Of a DNA stretch of 64,000 nt, positions 42,153-50,693 are shown in pieces; position 1 is the first letter of the stretch, and each line of letters begins with the position of its first letter. The DNA is taken from assembly GCA_903828455.1 (NCBI GenBank), contig CAIKMJ010000008.1, forward strand, positions 1-64,000, given 5' to 3'. The notes below the pieces were generated by a model. It saw nothing but the letters and a program-made list of their open reading frames with translations, was not told the DNA's origin and did no database searches. This stretch comes from an uncultured Acidobacteriia bacterium. Lineage in GTDB: Bacteria; Acidobacteriota; Terriglobia; Bryobacterales; Bryobacteraceae. Both the position numbers and the translations under genes were made by a program.

Positions 42153-43754
42153 ATGAATATTGCCGTTGCCGGATTCGACGGGCCTCTTTCGCGCGCCGTC
42201 CGCGTCGAACTGCAGCTGCGCGGGCATTCCGTGGTGGATGCCAAATCCGGCTGGCACATGGATGCCGCCATCTTCCTGCCCGGCGACCTCGGTGAATTGC
42301 AGGCTCTGGCGGCGCGGCCCGATCTGCCGCGCCTCGTCGTGCGCAGCCACGCCTACGCCTACGGCTCCAATCCCAAAAACCCCGGCCACATGGATGAGAG
42401 CCGCATCTCGCTGCTCCCTCCCGGCGACCCGGCGCAGCGCTGGCTTCGCGCCGAAGAGGCCGCCGCCGCGCATCCCAACTGGGCCGCCATCCGCCTCACC
42501 AATGTGACCGACCCCGGCGAGGGCGATCTCATCATCCGGAAGCTCTCGGCTTCCATCGCGACCCGGCCCGCCGGCCGCGACGCCAATCTGCAGTTCATCG
42601 GCCTCGCGGATGCCGCGCGCGCGCTCGTCGCCGCTGCCGAATCAAGTGCCCCCGGCATCTTCAACGCCGCCTGCCCCGGCGCCGTTCCGCTGAAGGAAGC
42701 TTTCAAGGCCGCCGGAACGCGCGGCATCGGCCTGCCCGAAACGGGCGAACTCAAACAGTTCGCCTTCAACTGGCATGTCTCCGGCGATCGCGCCGAACGC
42801 GAACTCGGCTTCCGCCCGCAACAAACCACCGTCGAAGCGCTTCGCGAATTCCTCGCGAAAAAGCCCGGCGCCAACCCCGGTCTGCTGAAAGACCGCTATG
42901 ACGACTGGGGCCTCGGCGTCGATTACATTCGCGCCTGGGGCTGGTGGTTCGCCTTCCTTCGCAACATCTACTGGCGCATCGAGCACGAAGGCATGGAGAA
43001 CATTCCCGCCACCGGCAAAGCCCTGTTCGTCTCCAACCACCGTGGCTTCATGCCGCTTGACGCGGTGATGCACCTGTCGCTGATTTTCACCCACCGCCAG
43101 CGGGTTCCGCGCTTCCTCATCATCCATTCGCTGCTGCGGATGCCGTTCCTTTCCAACTTCCTTACCAAGCTCGGCGGCGTCGTCGCCAGCCAGGAAAACG
43201 CGGACCGTCTGCTCGACCAGGGCGAACTCATCGGCATCTTTCCCGAAGGCATCCGCGGCACCTTCTCGCCGCTGAAGACCACCTACCGGCTGCGCAATTT
43301 TTCGAAGAGCGGCTTCGTCCGTATGGCCATCGAGCATCAGGTGCCCATTATTCCGTGTGCCGTCATCGGTCACGCTGAAATCTTTCCGATCGTCGGCCGC
43401 ATCGATTCCGGTTTCGTTGTGAAGGAACTCGGCTGGCCCTATCTGCCCATTGCGCCGCCGTTTCCGCTCGCGCCGGTGCCGCTGCCATCCAAGTGGCACG
43501 TCCGCATCCTGCCGCCGGTGCCTGTGGATCAGTTCGGCCCTTCCGATCTGGAAAACGACCGCCTGATGAAGAACTTCAGCGACTACATCCAGCACATTGT
43601 CCAGGCCAACCTCGACGATATGCTGCCGCGCCGCAAGAGCATCTTCCGGGGCAGGGAGGTGCTCAACGGCAAACCGCCCGCCGTGGAACCTTTTACGCCC
43701 TCGCGCCGCAGCCTCCACCGCGCGCCGGCCGATTCCGACAGCCCGCCGGCCTGA
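42153..43754 (+). CDS. SDR/epimerase-like - PlsC-type acyltransferase fusion
   Basis: 533 residues. N-terminal about 1-245 is an NAD-epimerase-like half with a degenerate Gly motif (AVAGFDGPLSRAV) and RAHAYAYGS-type sequence (VVRSHAYAYGSNPKNPG). The C-terminal about 255-500 is a glycerolipid acyltransferase domain with SNHRGFMPLDAVMH (His and Asp six apart, the spacing seen in MGAT-like members), FLTKLGGVVAS and IGIFPEGIRG. Ends in a basic Pro-rich tail. AGGAGGG is placed about ten bases before the ATG. Likely transfers the finished acyl chain to a lipid or sugar acceptor; inference. Confidence 0.85.
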   Translation: MNIAVAGFDGPLSRAVRVELQLRGHSVVDAKSGWHMDAAIFLPGDLGELQALAARPDLPRLVVRSHAYAYGSNPKNPGHMDESRISLLPPGDPAQRWLRAEEAAAAHPNWAAIRLTNVTDPGEGDLIIRKLSASIATRPAGRDANLQFIGLADAARALVAAAESSAPGIFNAACPGAVPLKEAFKAAGTRGIGLPETGELKQFAFNWHVSGDRAERELGFRPQQTTVEALREFLAKKPGANPGLLKDRYDDWGLGVDYIRAWGWWFAFLRNIYWRIEHEGMENIPATGKALFVSNHRGFMPLDAVMHLSLIFTHRQRVPRFLIIHSLLRMPFLSNFLTKLGGVVASQENADRLLDQGELIGIFPEGIRGTFSPLKTTYRLRNFSKSGFVRMAIEHQVPIIPCAVIGHAEIFPIVGRIDSGFVVKELGWPYLPIAPPFPLAPVPLPSKWHVRILPPVPVDQFGPSDLENDRLMKNFSDYIQHIVQANLDDMLPRRKSIFRGREVLNGKPPAVEPFTPSRRSLHRAPADSDSPPA

Positions 43755-43834
43755 GTTCGCTTCCGCCCGCTTGCCGAACGAATTGGCGCCCGGCAAAGTT
43801 GGAGGTTCGCCCTCCGGTGCGCTAGCTTGGTTAC

Positions 43835-44881
43835 GTGGATCAACGCGCAAATTTCGGCCTGGCTCTCGACGTCATGCAGCGCAGCGCAGGACTCGCTGCG
43901 CAGTTCCTTCCCGGCCACGAATTTCAGGAGGCCCGCAACAAGATTGAAGCCTTCCGCCTTTTCGCCTTTGTCGATGAGGAACTGAATCTTCCGAAGGACC
44001 GCACCGAAGCGCTTCCCGCCATGATTCGCCGCGCCTCCGCGCTCGGCGCCTACCGCTCCATCTGGGCCATGGAGGGCATTGCCCACCGCCACACCGAAAC
44101 GCTGCTGGCCAGCCGCGAACACGTCTCCGGTATGCTTGCCGATCCCGAAATTCCGGAGACCTCCATGGTCCCGATGCACGCCGGCATGGGCACAGCCTGC
44201 GCCGGTTTCCTGCTGGATAAGATGCCCGATGCCCCCGGCGCCGCCGTGCTGCACGATACCGTGCGGCGGTATTTCGATTTCTGCGCCATCAACTCGCGCA
44301 CCGGGTGGTTTGAGAATGCCGTCGAACCGCTCGGCCTCGGCGTCCGCAGCATGCATCCGCACCTGCTCGGCCCGATGAGCGACGCGGTCGCCGCCGTCGA
44401 CCCCCGCGCGTGCAATCTCTTCTGGCACGGCGTCGGCCGCTCGCTTTATTTCGTCCCCAGCAATTTCAACACGTTCGGCTCCGCGCATGCGCGCGCCATC
44501 CAGTCCGCGCTCGCCGAAGCGCCCACGCCCGAAGCCCGGCACAACGCTGTCGCGGGACTCGTTTGGGCCATCGCGCTCGTCAACATTCGCCACGCCGCCG
44601 TGCTGAAGAACCTGCTCCGCTCGACGCGCGACATCGCCATGCCCGAGGCCGTCATCAACGGCATCACCTCTGCCCTCATGGTCTGGAAGCATATGGTCCC
44701 CGCCGACGCCGCGTTCCTCCCGCCTTACCTGCGGCTCGCCTCAACAAACGATGCGGACGACCATCTCTGGAACGATCGCGTCGCCATCCCCTCGCTCCGC
44801 GCCTTCGCGGAGACTTATCCCGACCTGCTCAGCCACCACCGCGTCGCCACGCTCTTTGCTTATCGAGGACTACATGAGTAA
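43835..44881 (+). CDS. conserved protein, tentatively DUF1702/UnbL-like
   Basis: 348 residues from GTG. No membrane helix or signal. Sequence features: MVPMHAGMGTACAGFLLDK (about 112-130), a short DFCAINSRTGWFENAV segment, NLFWHGVGRSLYFVPSNF (about 192-209) and GLVWAIALVNIRHAAVL (about 240-256). The spacing of an H-x-G-x-G segment, a G-x-GRSL-x-FV segment and a later W-A-I/hydrophobic segment reminds me of DUF1702 proteins, which sit beside CRTAC1 (UnbV) genes in enediyne clusters (as UnbL). This is recognition by eye and could be wrong. Overlaps the DinB gene by eight bases. A GGAGG-TTCGC-CCTCC hairpin lies at 43801-43815. Confidence 0.55.
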   Translation: MDQRANFGLALDVMQRSAGLAAQFLPGHEFQEARNKIEAFRLFAFVDEELNLPKDRTEALPAMIRRASALGAYRSIWAMEGIAHRHTETLLASREHVSGMLADPEIPETSMVPMHAGMGTACAGFLLDKMPDAPGAAVLHDTVRRYFDFCAINSRTGWFENAVEPLGLGVRSMHPHLLGPMSDAVAAVDPRACNLFWHGVGRSLYFVPSNFNTFGSAHARAIQSALAEAPTPEARHNAVAGLVWAIALVNIRHAAVLKNLLRSTRDIAMPEAVINGITSALMVWKHMVPADAAFLPPYLRLASTNDADDHLWNDRVAIPSLRAFAETYPDLLSHHRVATLFAYRGLHE

Positions 44882-45632
44882 CTTACCCGTGAAGCCGGCA
44901 GTTCGCACGCAGACCGGCACCCTGGCCCAGACCAGCGCTCTGCTTCATGCCATCGATGGCGTCATCTCCCGCGTCGTGCGCGATCTGGTGACGCCCGGTC
45001 CCGCGCCCGGGCAGGAACTCCCGGTCGCCATGCGGAATTTCAGTGATGTCCGCCAGCGCACGCTCGAATTCGCCTGCAACATGACCTCCGCGCAGGCCGG
45101 TTTCCAGCCGGCGCCGGGCGCCTGGTGCATCGCTGAAGTTCTCGACCATCTGCTGCTCACCGAGCAGGCTTACCGCTCGCAGCTGCAGCGCCTGATCGAA
45201 CTCGCCCGCGCGGGCAAGGCCACTTCCCTCAGCATTTCCATGAAGGAGATGAATCCGTCCGTCGGACCCATTCCGCGCGACGTGATGCCGCTGTTTGAAA
45301 CGCCGCTGCGGATGATGAATCCCTTCATCCCGCACGCCTTCCGCGAAGCCATGATCCGCTTCCCGCTCATTGCCGCCATCAACCCCAGCAACACTGACCC
45401 GGCGCGCAGGGATATCGCGCTTCTTCGCGCCGAGCTGATCTCCTCGCTCGACGCCACCAAAGCCATTTTTGAACAGGACATACCGGCGCGCCTGAGCGAG
45501 ATGACCGTCTCTCACCCGGTGCTCGGCAACAATAATGTTGTGGAAATATTCAGCCTGATGACCGCCCACGAGCAGCGCCATCACGGGCAGATTCGCACGA
45601 TCCTCGCCAACCCGCGCCTGCCCGCCGGCTAG
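44874..45632 (+). CDS. DinB-like four-helix metalloprotein
   Basis: 252 residues. DinB/DUF664-type bundle: the first metal His is in WCIAEVLDHLLLTEQAY, the other two in MTAHEQRHHGQIRTIL near the C-terminus, so the three-His site of the family is intact. Such proteins include thiol transferases (bacillithiol or mycothiol dependent) and many of unknown role. The N-terminus (1-45) has no family match. Last gene of the long plus-strand chain; overlaps the preceding gene by eight bases and is followed by a hairpin. Confidence 0.82.
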   Translation: MSNLPVKPAVRTQTGTLAQTSALLHAIDGVISRVVRDLVTPGPAPGQELPVAMRNFSDVRQRTLEFACNMTSAQAGFQPAPGAWCIAEVLDHLLLTEQAYRSQLQRLIELARAGKATSLSISMKEMNPSVGPIPRDVMPLFETPLRMMNPFIPHAFREAMIRFPLIAAINPSNTDPARRDIALLRAELISSLDATKAIFEQDIPARLSEMTVSHPVLGNNNVVEIFSLMTAHEQRHHGQIRTILANPRLPAG

Positions 45633-45643
45633 GCGCGGCGCGC

Positions 45644-45672
45644 GCAGCCGGCGCGTTCGTTACGCCGGCTGC
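45644..45672. terminator. hairpin between convergent genes (possible bidirectional terminator)
   Basis: GCAGCCGGCG (45644-45653) and CGCCGGCTGC (45663-45672) form a perfect 10-bp stem with a 9-base loop, 12 bases after the DinB stop and overlapping the last codons of the minus-strand gene. No T-run on either side, so rho-independent function is uncertain. Confidence 0.45.
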
Positions 45673-46631
45673 TTGGCGATCCAGTTCTGCCAAACCGTCG
45701 AGGTGCCGTCCATCAGCAACTGGTGCACCGAGCAGTGCTCGTTCAGCATGGTCGTATCCATCATGTCGTGCAGCCACCGGGAATCGAAGGCTCCCAGCGT
45801 CAGCTTCTGCATCAGATCGGCCAGGCCGTAGACGGGGTCGAGCCCCTTCAGGTCGAACACCTTCTCCGCGCGCGGCGCCGAGGCAAACTCCATCACCACT
45901 TTGATCTGGCCGTCCGCCGTCAGGAAGAACGAATACAGCTTCACCGCGATGCCGAACTTGCCCGGCCCGTAGCCGAAGAAATTCGGGATCGGCGCGTAGT
46001 CGATAAACGGATACCCGATCGAGACTTCCAGCACGTACTCCGGCGTCGGATTCTTCACCACGTGCATGAACTCGGGCAGTGGTACTACGCACGCCGCCTC
46101 GTTCAGGTACTGTTTCATCGGGCCCATCTTCAGCGAAAAGTCATTGATGAGCACGGTCAGCATCATCCACCGGTACTTTGTACCCATGTCGCGCCAGTCC
46201 ATCGCGCCCGCCTGTTCGGTCTTCGGCGTCTGGCCGTACTCGCCGTCCACGGTTTTGTACAGGCTGTGAGTGATGCCGAAACCGCCGGGGTGTCCGTCCT
46301 CGTTTTTCCAGTGCGCCAGGGTGAGAAACTGCCCCAGCACGAACTCCTGCAGCAGTTCAGCCGCGCGCGGGTGGTCGCACCGTGCGAAGTCGATGTACTG
46401 ACGGCAGCCCATCACCGTCCGCCCTTCGCCGTTCAGCATGATGTTGCCGAAGTATCCCTCGGCGCGATTCTTCAGTTTGAATACTCCCGGCGAGAGAGCG
46501 AACTCCTGGCGGGCTCCGCCGCCGCTTTTACACCATTGTTCCAGCGTGATCCCGTCGCGGATCGCGTCTTCACACTTCTGAATGAGAAATCGGTCGTGAT
46601 TGGTCAGTGCGGGCGCAGTTGTCGTAGCCAT
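45660..46631 (-). CDS. conserved hypothetical protein (323 aa)
   Basis: Soluble protein without signal peptide. Notable segments: CEDAIRDGITLEQWCKSGGG at the N-terminus, GRTVMGCRQYIDFARCDHPRAAELLQ, LTLAHWKNEDGHPGGFG, WRDMGTKYRWMMLTVLINDFSL and LHDMMDTTMLNEHCSVHQLL near the end. Several Cys and His, but no arrangement I can name. GGGGAG lies before the ATG within a small GCACT...AGTGC inverted repeat. It converges on the long biosynthetic operon and may or may not be related to it. Function unknown. Confidence 0.8.
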   Translation of the reverse strand: MATTTAPALTNHDRFLIQKCEDAIRDGITLEQWCKSGGGARQEFALSPGVFKLKNRAEGYFGNIMLNGEGRTVMGCRQYIDFARCDHPRAAELLQEFVLGQFLTLAHWKNEDGHPGGFGITHSLYKTVDGEYGQTPKTEQAGAMDWRDMGTKYRWMMLTVLINDFSLKMGPMKQYLNEAACVVPLPEFMHVVKNPTPEYVLEVSIGYPFIDYAPIPNFFGYGPGKFGIAVKLYSFFLTADGQIKVVMEFASAPRAEKVFDLKGLDPVYGLADLMQKLTLGAFDSRWLHDMMDTTMLNEHCSVHQLLMDGTSTVWQNWIAKQPA

Positions 46632-46734
46632 GCACTCCCCAGTGTAGTGCTTTTTGACCCGCTTTCTCCCGAAAAATGCGCTCTCACCGGCCGCAAATTT
46701 CTCTGCGCGCCACCGGAATTATGCGGAGTGGCCG

Positions 46735-47115
46735 CTACCGGCGCCAGTAGCCCGCCATGTAGCGTCCGCCGACGAATCTCGGTCCCACCCAGACCGCTCC
46801 GGCGAACGGCCGACGCGCCCAGTAACCGCCGCGCCATGCGTAGCTCGCACCGGCGGGATAGTATCCGCCCGCGACCCAAACCATCCCCGGTTCGGGCGCA
46901 ACGCCATACGGAGCGACCGCCACCGGAGCAGCAACCGGAGTCGGCGCGTAGTAGGCAGGCGCCGGCGCATAATAGACCGGCGCGGGCGCATAGTATCGGT
47001 AACCCGGATATACCCCGCCGAAGCCGAATCCAATCCCCACGCGCATGCCGGCCGTCGCCGTCCCGGCCAGGCTCACCGCCAGAATCGCCGCTGCCACCAT
47101 CATTTTGGTTTTCAT
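46735..47115 (-). CDS. small secreted Tyr/Pro/Gly-rich protein
   Basis: 126 residues. Signal peptide MKTKMMVAAAILAVSLAGTATA. Mature part rich in Tyr, Pro, Ala and Gly, with repeats YYAPAPVYYAPAPAYYAPTP and a C-terminal half of W-x-GGYW type (VWVAGGYYPAGASYAWRGGYW). Proteins of this build are often surface or envelope proteins; none has a known enzyme activity. A strong GGAGGG ribosome-binding site precedes the ATG by about eight bases. Stands alone. Confidence 0.8.
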   Translation of the reverse strand: MKTKMMVAAAILAVSLAGTATAGMRVGIGFGFGGVYPGYRYYAPAPVYYAPAPAYYAPTPVAAPVAVAPYGVAPEPGMVWVAGGYYPAGASYAWRGGYWARRPFAGAVWVGPRFVGGRYMAGYWRR

Positions 47116-47343
47116 CTTCGAACCCTCCTTGCGACCTTCCGGATTGCAACGCAGATTCCAAAATGCAAGTAGTTGAAAAAACGCTGATTGCCGCGGGATC
47201 CATCCACGCCCTGCTCGCGCTTCACCACCGCCGCTGGTGGATTTCGGCCAGTTGCAGGATTTCCGTGCGCCGACGGCCGGGGTGTATTTTCACCCCCTCT
47301 TGCGCGCCGAACATGTTAGAGTGGCTGAACAAGCGAGGCTTCG

Positions 47344-50300
47344 ATGACCGTGCGGTTCACGTCGTTGTTCTTGTTCGCAGTCGCCAACCTGGTGACACCT
47401 GCCCTGGTGGCCAACGAGGTAACCGATCGCGCCCATCTCCGCGAAGATGCGGGCGACCTGGCGGGTGCCCGCCAGCTTTACTCCGCGGCGCTTCCGGCTG
47501 CCGACGCCGAAACCCTCAGCGGATACGCGGCCTTCCTCGAACGCTTCCGCGATCCGCAGGCCCGCGAAGCCTGGCGCCGCGCCTCGGCATCCCAACGCGC
47601 GGCCGGTCACGCTCCCGCCGCACTCGCAGCTTTGCGCCGCGCCGTGCTGCTCGACCTGATCGCCTCCGACCGGAGCGCCGCCGAAACCGACCTCGCCGCC
47701 TATCGCCAACTCGGCGGCGCCGATCTCCAGTTGCCGGAAATTTCCTCCCGGCCCGCGGCGGTCTCGGTCAACATCCCCGGCCCCATCCGCTCCTTTGCGC
47801 GTATGGCCGCCCTCAATCCGGATGCCACGGCGGACGACTTCTTTACCACCCTCGCCCGCAACATCGTCACCAACGGCTACCAGGCCGCCCGCGGCCGCGA
47901 TGAACTGGAGCCCACCGAGTACCTCAAGCTCATCAAGCGCTACGTCGCGCAGGCGCGGGAACTCGAACGGCTCGCCGGCACCGATAAGATCATCCGTGTC
48001 GCCACGTGTGAATCCACGCAGACCAACGACCTTCTGCGCGTCCTCGGCTTCCGTATCCGCGGCAGTTGCGGCAGTGAGCTCGTGCTGGAAACCGTCAACG
48101 CGGCGCGCGCGTTCATCACCACCGATTCCGGCTTTCCCCTCGCCGAACTCGAACAGTCGCTCCGCGCCGACAAGCCCTTCTCGTACGACTACCGCCCATC
48201 TTCCGCCACCGTCGTCTTCGGACCCAACTATTGGCTGAACAACAAGGGCGGCGACTTTCTCGATGCCATGATCGGCGACCCGGGCCTCTGCCGCTTCTAT
48301 CTCGCGATGTCGAAGCTCGACCCCGGCACCGCCGCCGCGCTGCGCGATGCGGTGCAGCCCGCCCGGCTCCGCGCCTTTGCCGGAACGCTCGACTTCTTCG
48401 GCAGCGAATTTGAGATCCGCGACGGCCATGCCATCGTGCCCGGCGGAGCCCGCGCCGCCCCCGCGTGGGCCGAACTCACCGGCGCCTGGCCGGAAACCGG
48501 TCCTCAGTTCTTCGACCGTCTGCTGGCCAAAGACGACGGCTGGCTCGCCAGTCTCTTCGATGCGCTGTCCCGCATCGATGGCCCGGTCCGCGACTACCTC
48601 ACCGAACCCGCGCGGCTCAAGCGCTTCTACGCCGCCATCCGCGGCCGCATCAGCACGCCCGGCCCGGCGCGCCCCGTCTTCCGCTCCAATGCCGAGATGA
48701 TGCTGCTCACCACCAGGCTCCATCTCGATCCCGACGGCCGTCCTCATCTCCCCGGCGGTCTCGACGTCTGGAAGGATCTGTTCGCAAAGAGTCCGAAAGA
48801 TAAGTACGATCCCCGCCTGAGCCGCGAAGCCCCGTCCTGGAAAGCGCCCGACGATGTTGTAGAAGCTCTCTTCGCGCTCAGCCGCAAGCCGACCGACAAT
48901 GAGCCGCTGAACATCTTCATGGCGCTCACCGACATCGACCGCAACCGCGCCCAGCCGCTCGCGCCCGCCACTGTCGCGCGACTGATCAAAGGGTGGAACA
49001 TTTACGGCGCGCAGATCTCGGTGTTTAACGATGCGCCATCCGTTTCCGATAAGACCATCCTTGCGTGGCTCGATACGGCGCAGGCCATCGACACGCTTCG
49101 TGATGTCTCGTTCCGGCAGGACGTCGTCGGTACGATGCAGGGGCTGACGTCGCTGTGGCAGATCTTTTGCCGCCAGGGCAGCATCGCGCCCGCCAAAGCA
49201 GACGAGACGCTGGCGTCGCTCGCCATGCCCTTTGCCACCGTTCGCAACAGCCGCGAGTTGTTCGATGCCGGCCGCGGCGGCATCGCCGTGCTGCTGCGCG
49301 CCACCGCCACGGCCGCCGGAGCCAACCCGCAGCAACGTATGATGGCGCTGCTGGCGGGCGGACCAGTTGCCGACGATTCCGCCGAGCGCGCCGAAGTCGT
49401 CGCGCAGGAACAGCGCATCTTCGAAGGCCAGCGTTTACTCGCGCTCGACCTGCTCTTCGACCTCTCCGACAACCTGACCGGCGTCGCCAAAGGTGAAAAG
49501 TTCAACGCCGCCCTCGCGCAGAAGCTCGCCGCGCGCGTCGGCGACATCCAGTTGCCGCGCAACTCCATGTCCGGCGCCGAAAAGAACGCCATGTCGTTCG
49601 GCTTCTGGGTCGATAAACACATTGACGACGAACGCAAGGTGAACCTCCGGGCCCTGATCGAGAAGGCGGCCAAAGATCCCGAGAAGCTGAAAGATATCCG
49701 CGGCCAGCTTGCCCAGGCGCTGCGTGACACCATCGTCGGCTTCAGCTACGTCCACTACGCTCCGCCCGGCGCGCAGATTCTTCTCACCAATCCGCTGTTC
49801 GTTCGCGGTCACGACTTTATCGGCTCGCAGGACGGTAATCACAGCTGGAAGGCGGCGCAGATGTATGGCACCGGCTGGCCGGCCAATGCAGGCGGCCGCC
49901 TGATCGGTTCGCTCGAAGGCCTCCCTTATGCGCTTGCCGAGGCCGAGCAAAACTTCCTCGTCCCGACTCACACACAAGCTCTGATCTGGGGCGACCTCGT
50001 GCCGCAGATGCTGATCACGGCCCGCACGCCCCGGTTCTGGACGGTGACGCCGGCGCAGGTCCACTGGGTCGGGCTGCACATGCGTCAGGCCGAAGCCATG
50101 CTCGCCGAAGCCGCGCTGAATCCGGCACGCCGCGCGGCACTGGCGGAGCTGATCGATCAGGCTTCGAATCCCTACCGGACCGCCACCGTGATGCGCTATC
50201 TTGCCGATGCGGACGTGGCCGCCGCCCTGAGCGCGCTCACGCCCGCCGAGATGTATTCGCTCGCTGTTCGAAGTGCGGAAAGCGCGGCCGACGATCCCTC

Positions 50301-50691
50301 GGCCGCCGAAATCGCGCGCCTCGCCCGCGGCGTGCCGGACCAGGTCAGCGCGTCTGCCATCTCGCGCGCCTGGGGTTCGCCCAAGCCGACGCTGGCGAAC
50401 TCGTGGCGTCCCGAACTGCTCAGCCTCCGCACCTTCCCAACGCTGATGGGTTACTCCAGCCGCATCATGGCCGAGGGCTGGGAATCCAGTCAGCTCTACT
50501 GGGCGGACGTGGCGGATCAGGCCGGCATCGCACCGCCCCGCCTCAATGTGCTGGTGCCGGAGTGGACTCGCAGCGTGGTTGAGCGGATCTTCGCATCGCA
50601 TCTGGAGGACTGGCCGGCGCTGCTGAAAAGTCTTCGTTCGGTGGGTGAGGAGCTTCGCAATCCGGCGGCGGCGCGGGAGAAAGGATTTTGA
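47344..50691 (+). CDS. large exported protein of unknown function (1115 aa)
   Basis: Signal peptide about 1-23 (FTSLFLFAVANLVTPALVA). The first 130 residues are helical with TPR-like spacing (DLAGARQLYSAALPAADAET; REAWRRASASQRAAGHAPAA). The middle is a very long, mostly helical sequence with no motif I recognise; segments such as TNDLLRVLGFRIRGSCGSELV, LDFFGSEFEIRDGHAIVPGG and IVGFSYVHYAPPGAQILL mark possible strands. Ends in a helical region with LLKSLRSVGEELRNP. Probably periplasmic or surface-associated. Its stop (TGA 50689-50691) lies two bases before the VWFA gene ATG, so both are likely one operon. Confidence 0.85.
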   Translation: MTVRFTSLFLFAVANLVTPALVANEVTDRAHLREDAGDLAGARQLYSAALPAADAETLSGYAAFLERFRDPQAREAWRRASASQRAAGHAPAALAALRRAVLLDLIASDRSAAETDLAAYRQLGGADLQLPEISSRPAAVSVNIPGPIRSFARMAALNPDATADDFFTTLARNIVTNGYQAARGRDELEPTEYLKLIKRYVAQARELERLAGTDKIIRVATCESTQTNDLLRVLGFRIRGSCGSELVLETVNAARAFITTDSGFPLAELEQSLRADKPFSYDYRPSSATVVFGPNYWLNNKGGDFLDAMIGDPGLCRFYLAMSKLDPGTAAALRDAVQPARLRAFAGTLDFFGSEFEIRDGHAIVPGGARAAPAWAELTGAWPETGPQFFDRLLAKDDGWLASLFDALSRIDGPVRDYLTEPARLKRFYAAIRGRISTPGPARPVFRSNAEMMLLTTRLHLDPDGRPHLPGGLDVWKDLFAKSPKDKYDPRLSREAPSWKAPDDVVEALFALSRKPTDNEPLNIFMALTDIDRNRAQPLAPATVARLIKGWNIYGAQISVFNDAPSVSDKTILAWLDTAQAIDTLRDVSFRQDVVGTMQGLTSLWQIFCRQGSIAPAKADETLASLAMPFATVRNSRELFDAGRGGIAVLLRATATAAGANPQQRMMALLAGGPVADDSAERAEVVAQEQRIFEGQRLLALDLLFDLSDNLTGVAKGEKFNAALAQKLAARVGDIQLPRNSMSGAEKNAMSFGFWVDKHIDDERKVNLRALIEKAAKDPEKLKDIRGQLAQALRDTIVGFSYVHYAPPGAQILLTNPLFVRGHDFIGSQDGNHSWKAAQMYGTGWPANAGGRLIGSLEGLPYALAEAEQNFLVPTHTQALIWGDLVPQMLITARTPRFWTVTPAQVHWVGLHMRQAEAMLAEAALNPARRAALAELIDQASNPYRTATVMRYLADADVAAALSALTPAEMYSLAVRSAESAADDPSAAEIARLARGVPDQVSASAISRAWGSPKPTLANSWRPELLSLRTFPTLMGYSSRIMAEGWESSQLYWADVADQAGIAPPRLNVLVPEWTRSVVERIFASHLEDWPALLKSLRSVGEELRNPAAAREKGF

Positions 50692-50693
50692 AT

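Noticed and set aside
35243-45632. A true enediyne cluster
   Set aside because: No iterative type I PKS (PksE), no E10 thioesterase and no UnbU-like membrane protein in the window; only UnbV proteins and a tentative UnbL relative are shared.
45723-47903. 726-codon plus-strand frame across 45.7-47.9 kb
   Set aside because: Overlaps three better genes in other frames; Arg/Pro/His-rich translation without motifs.
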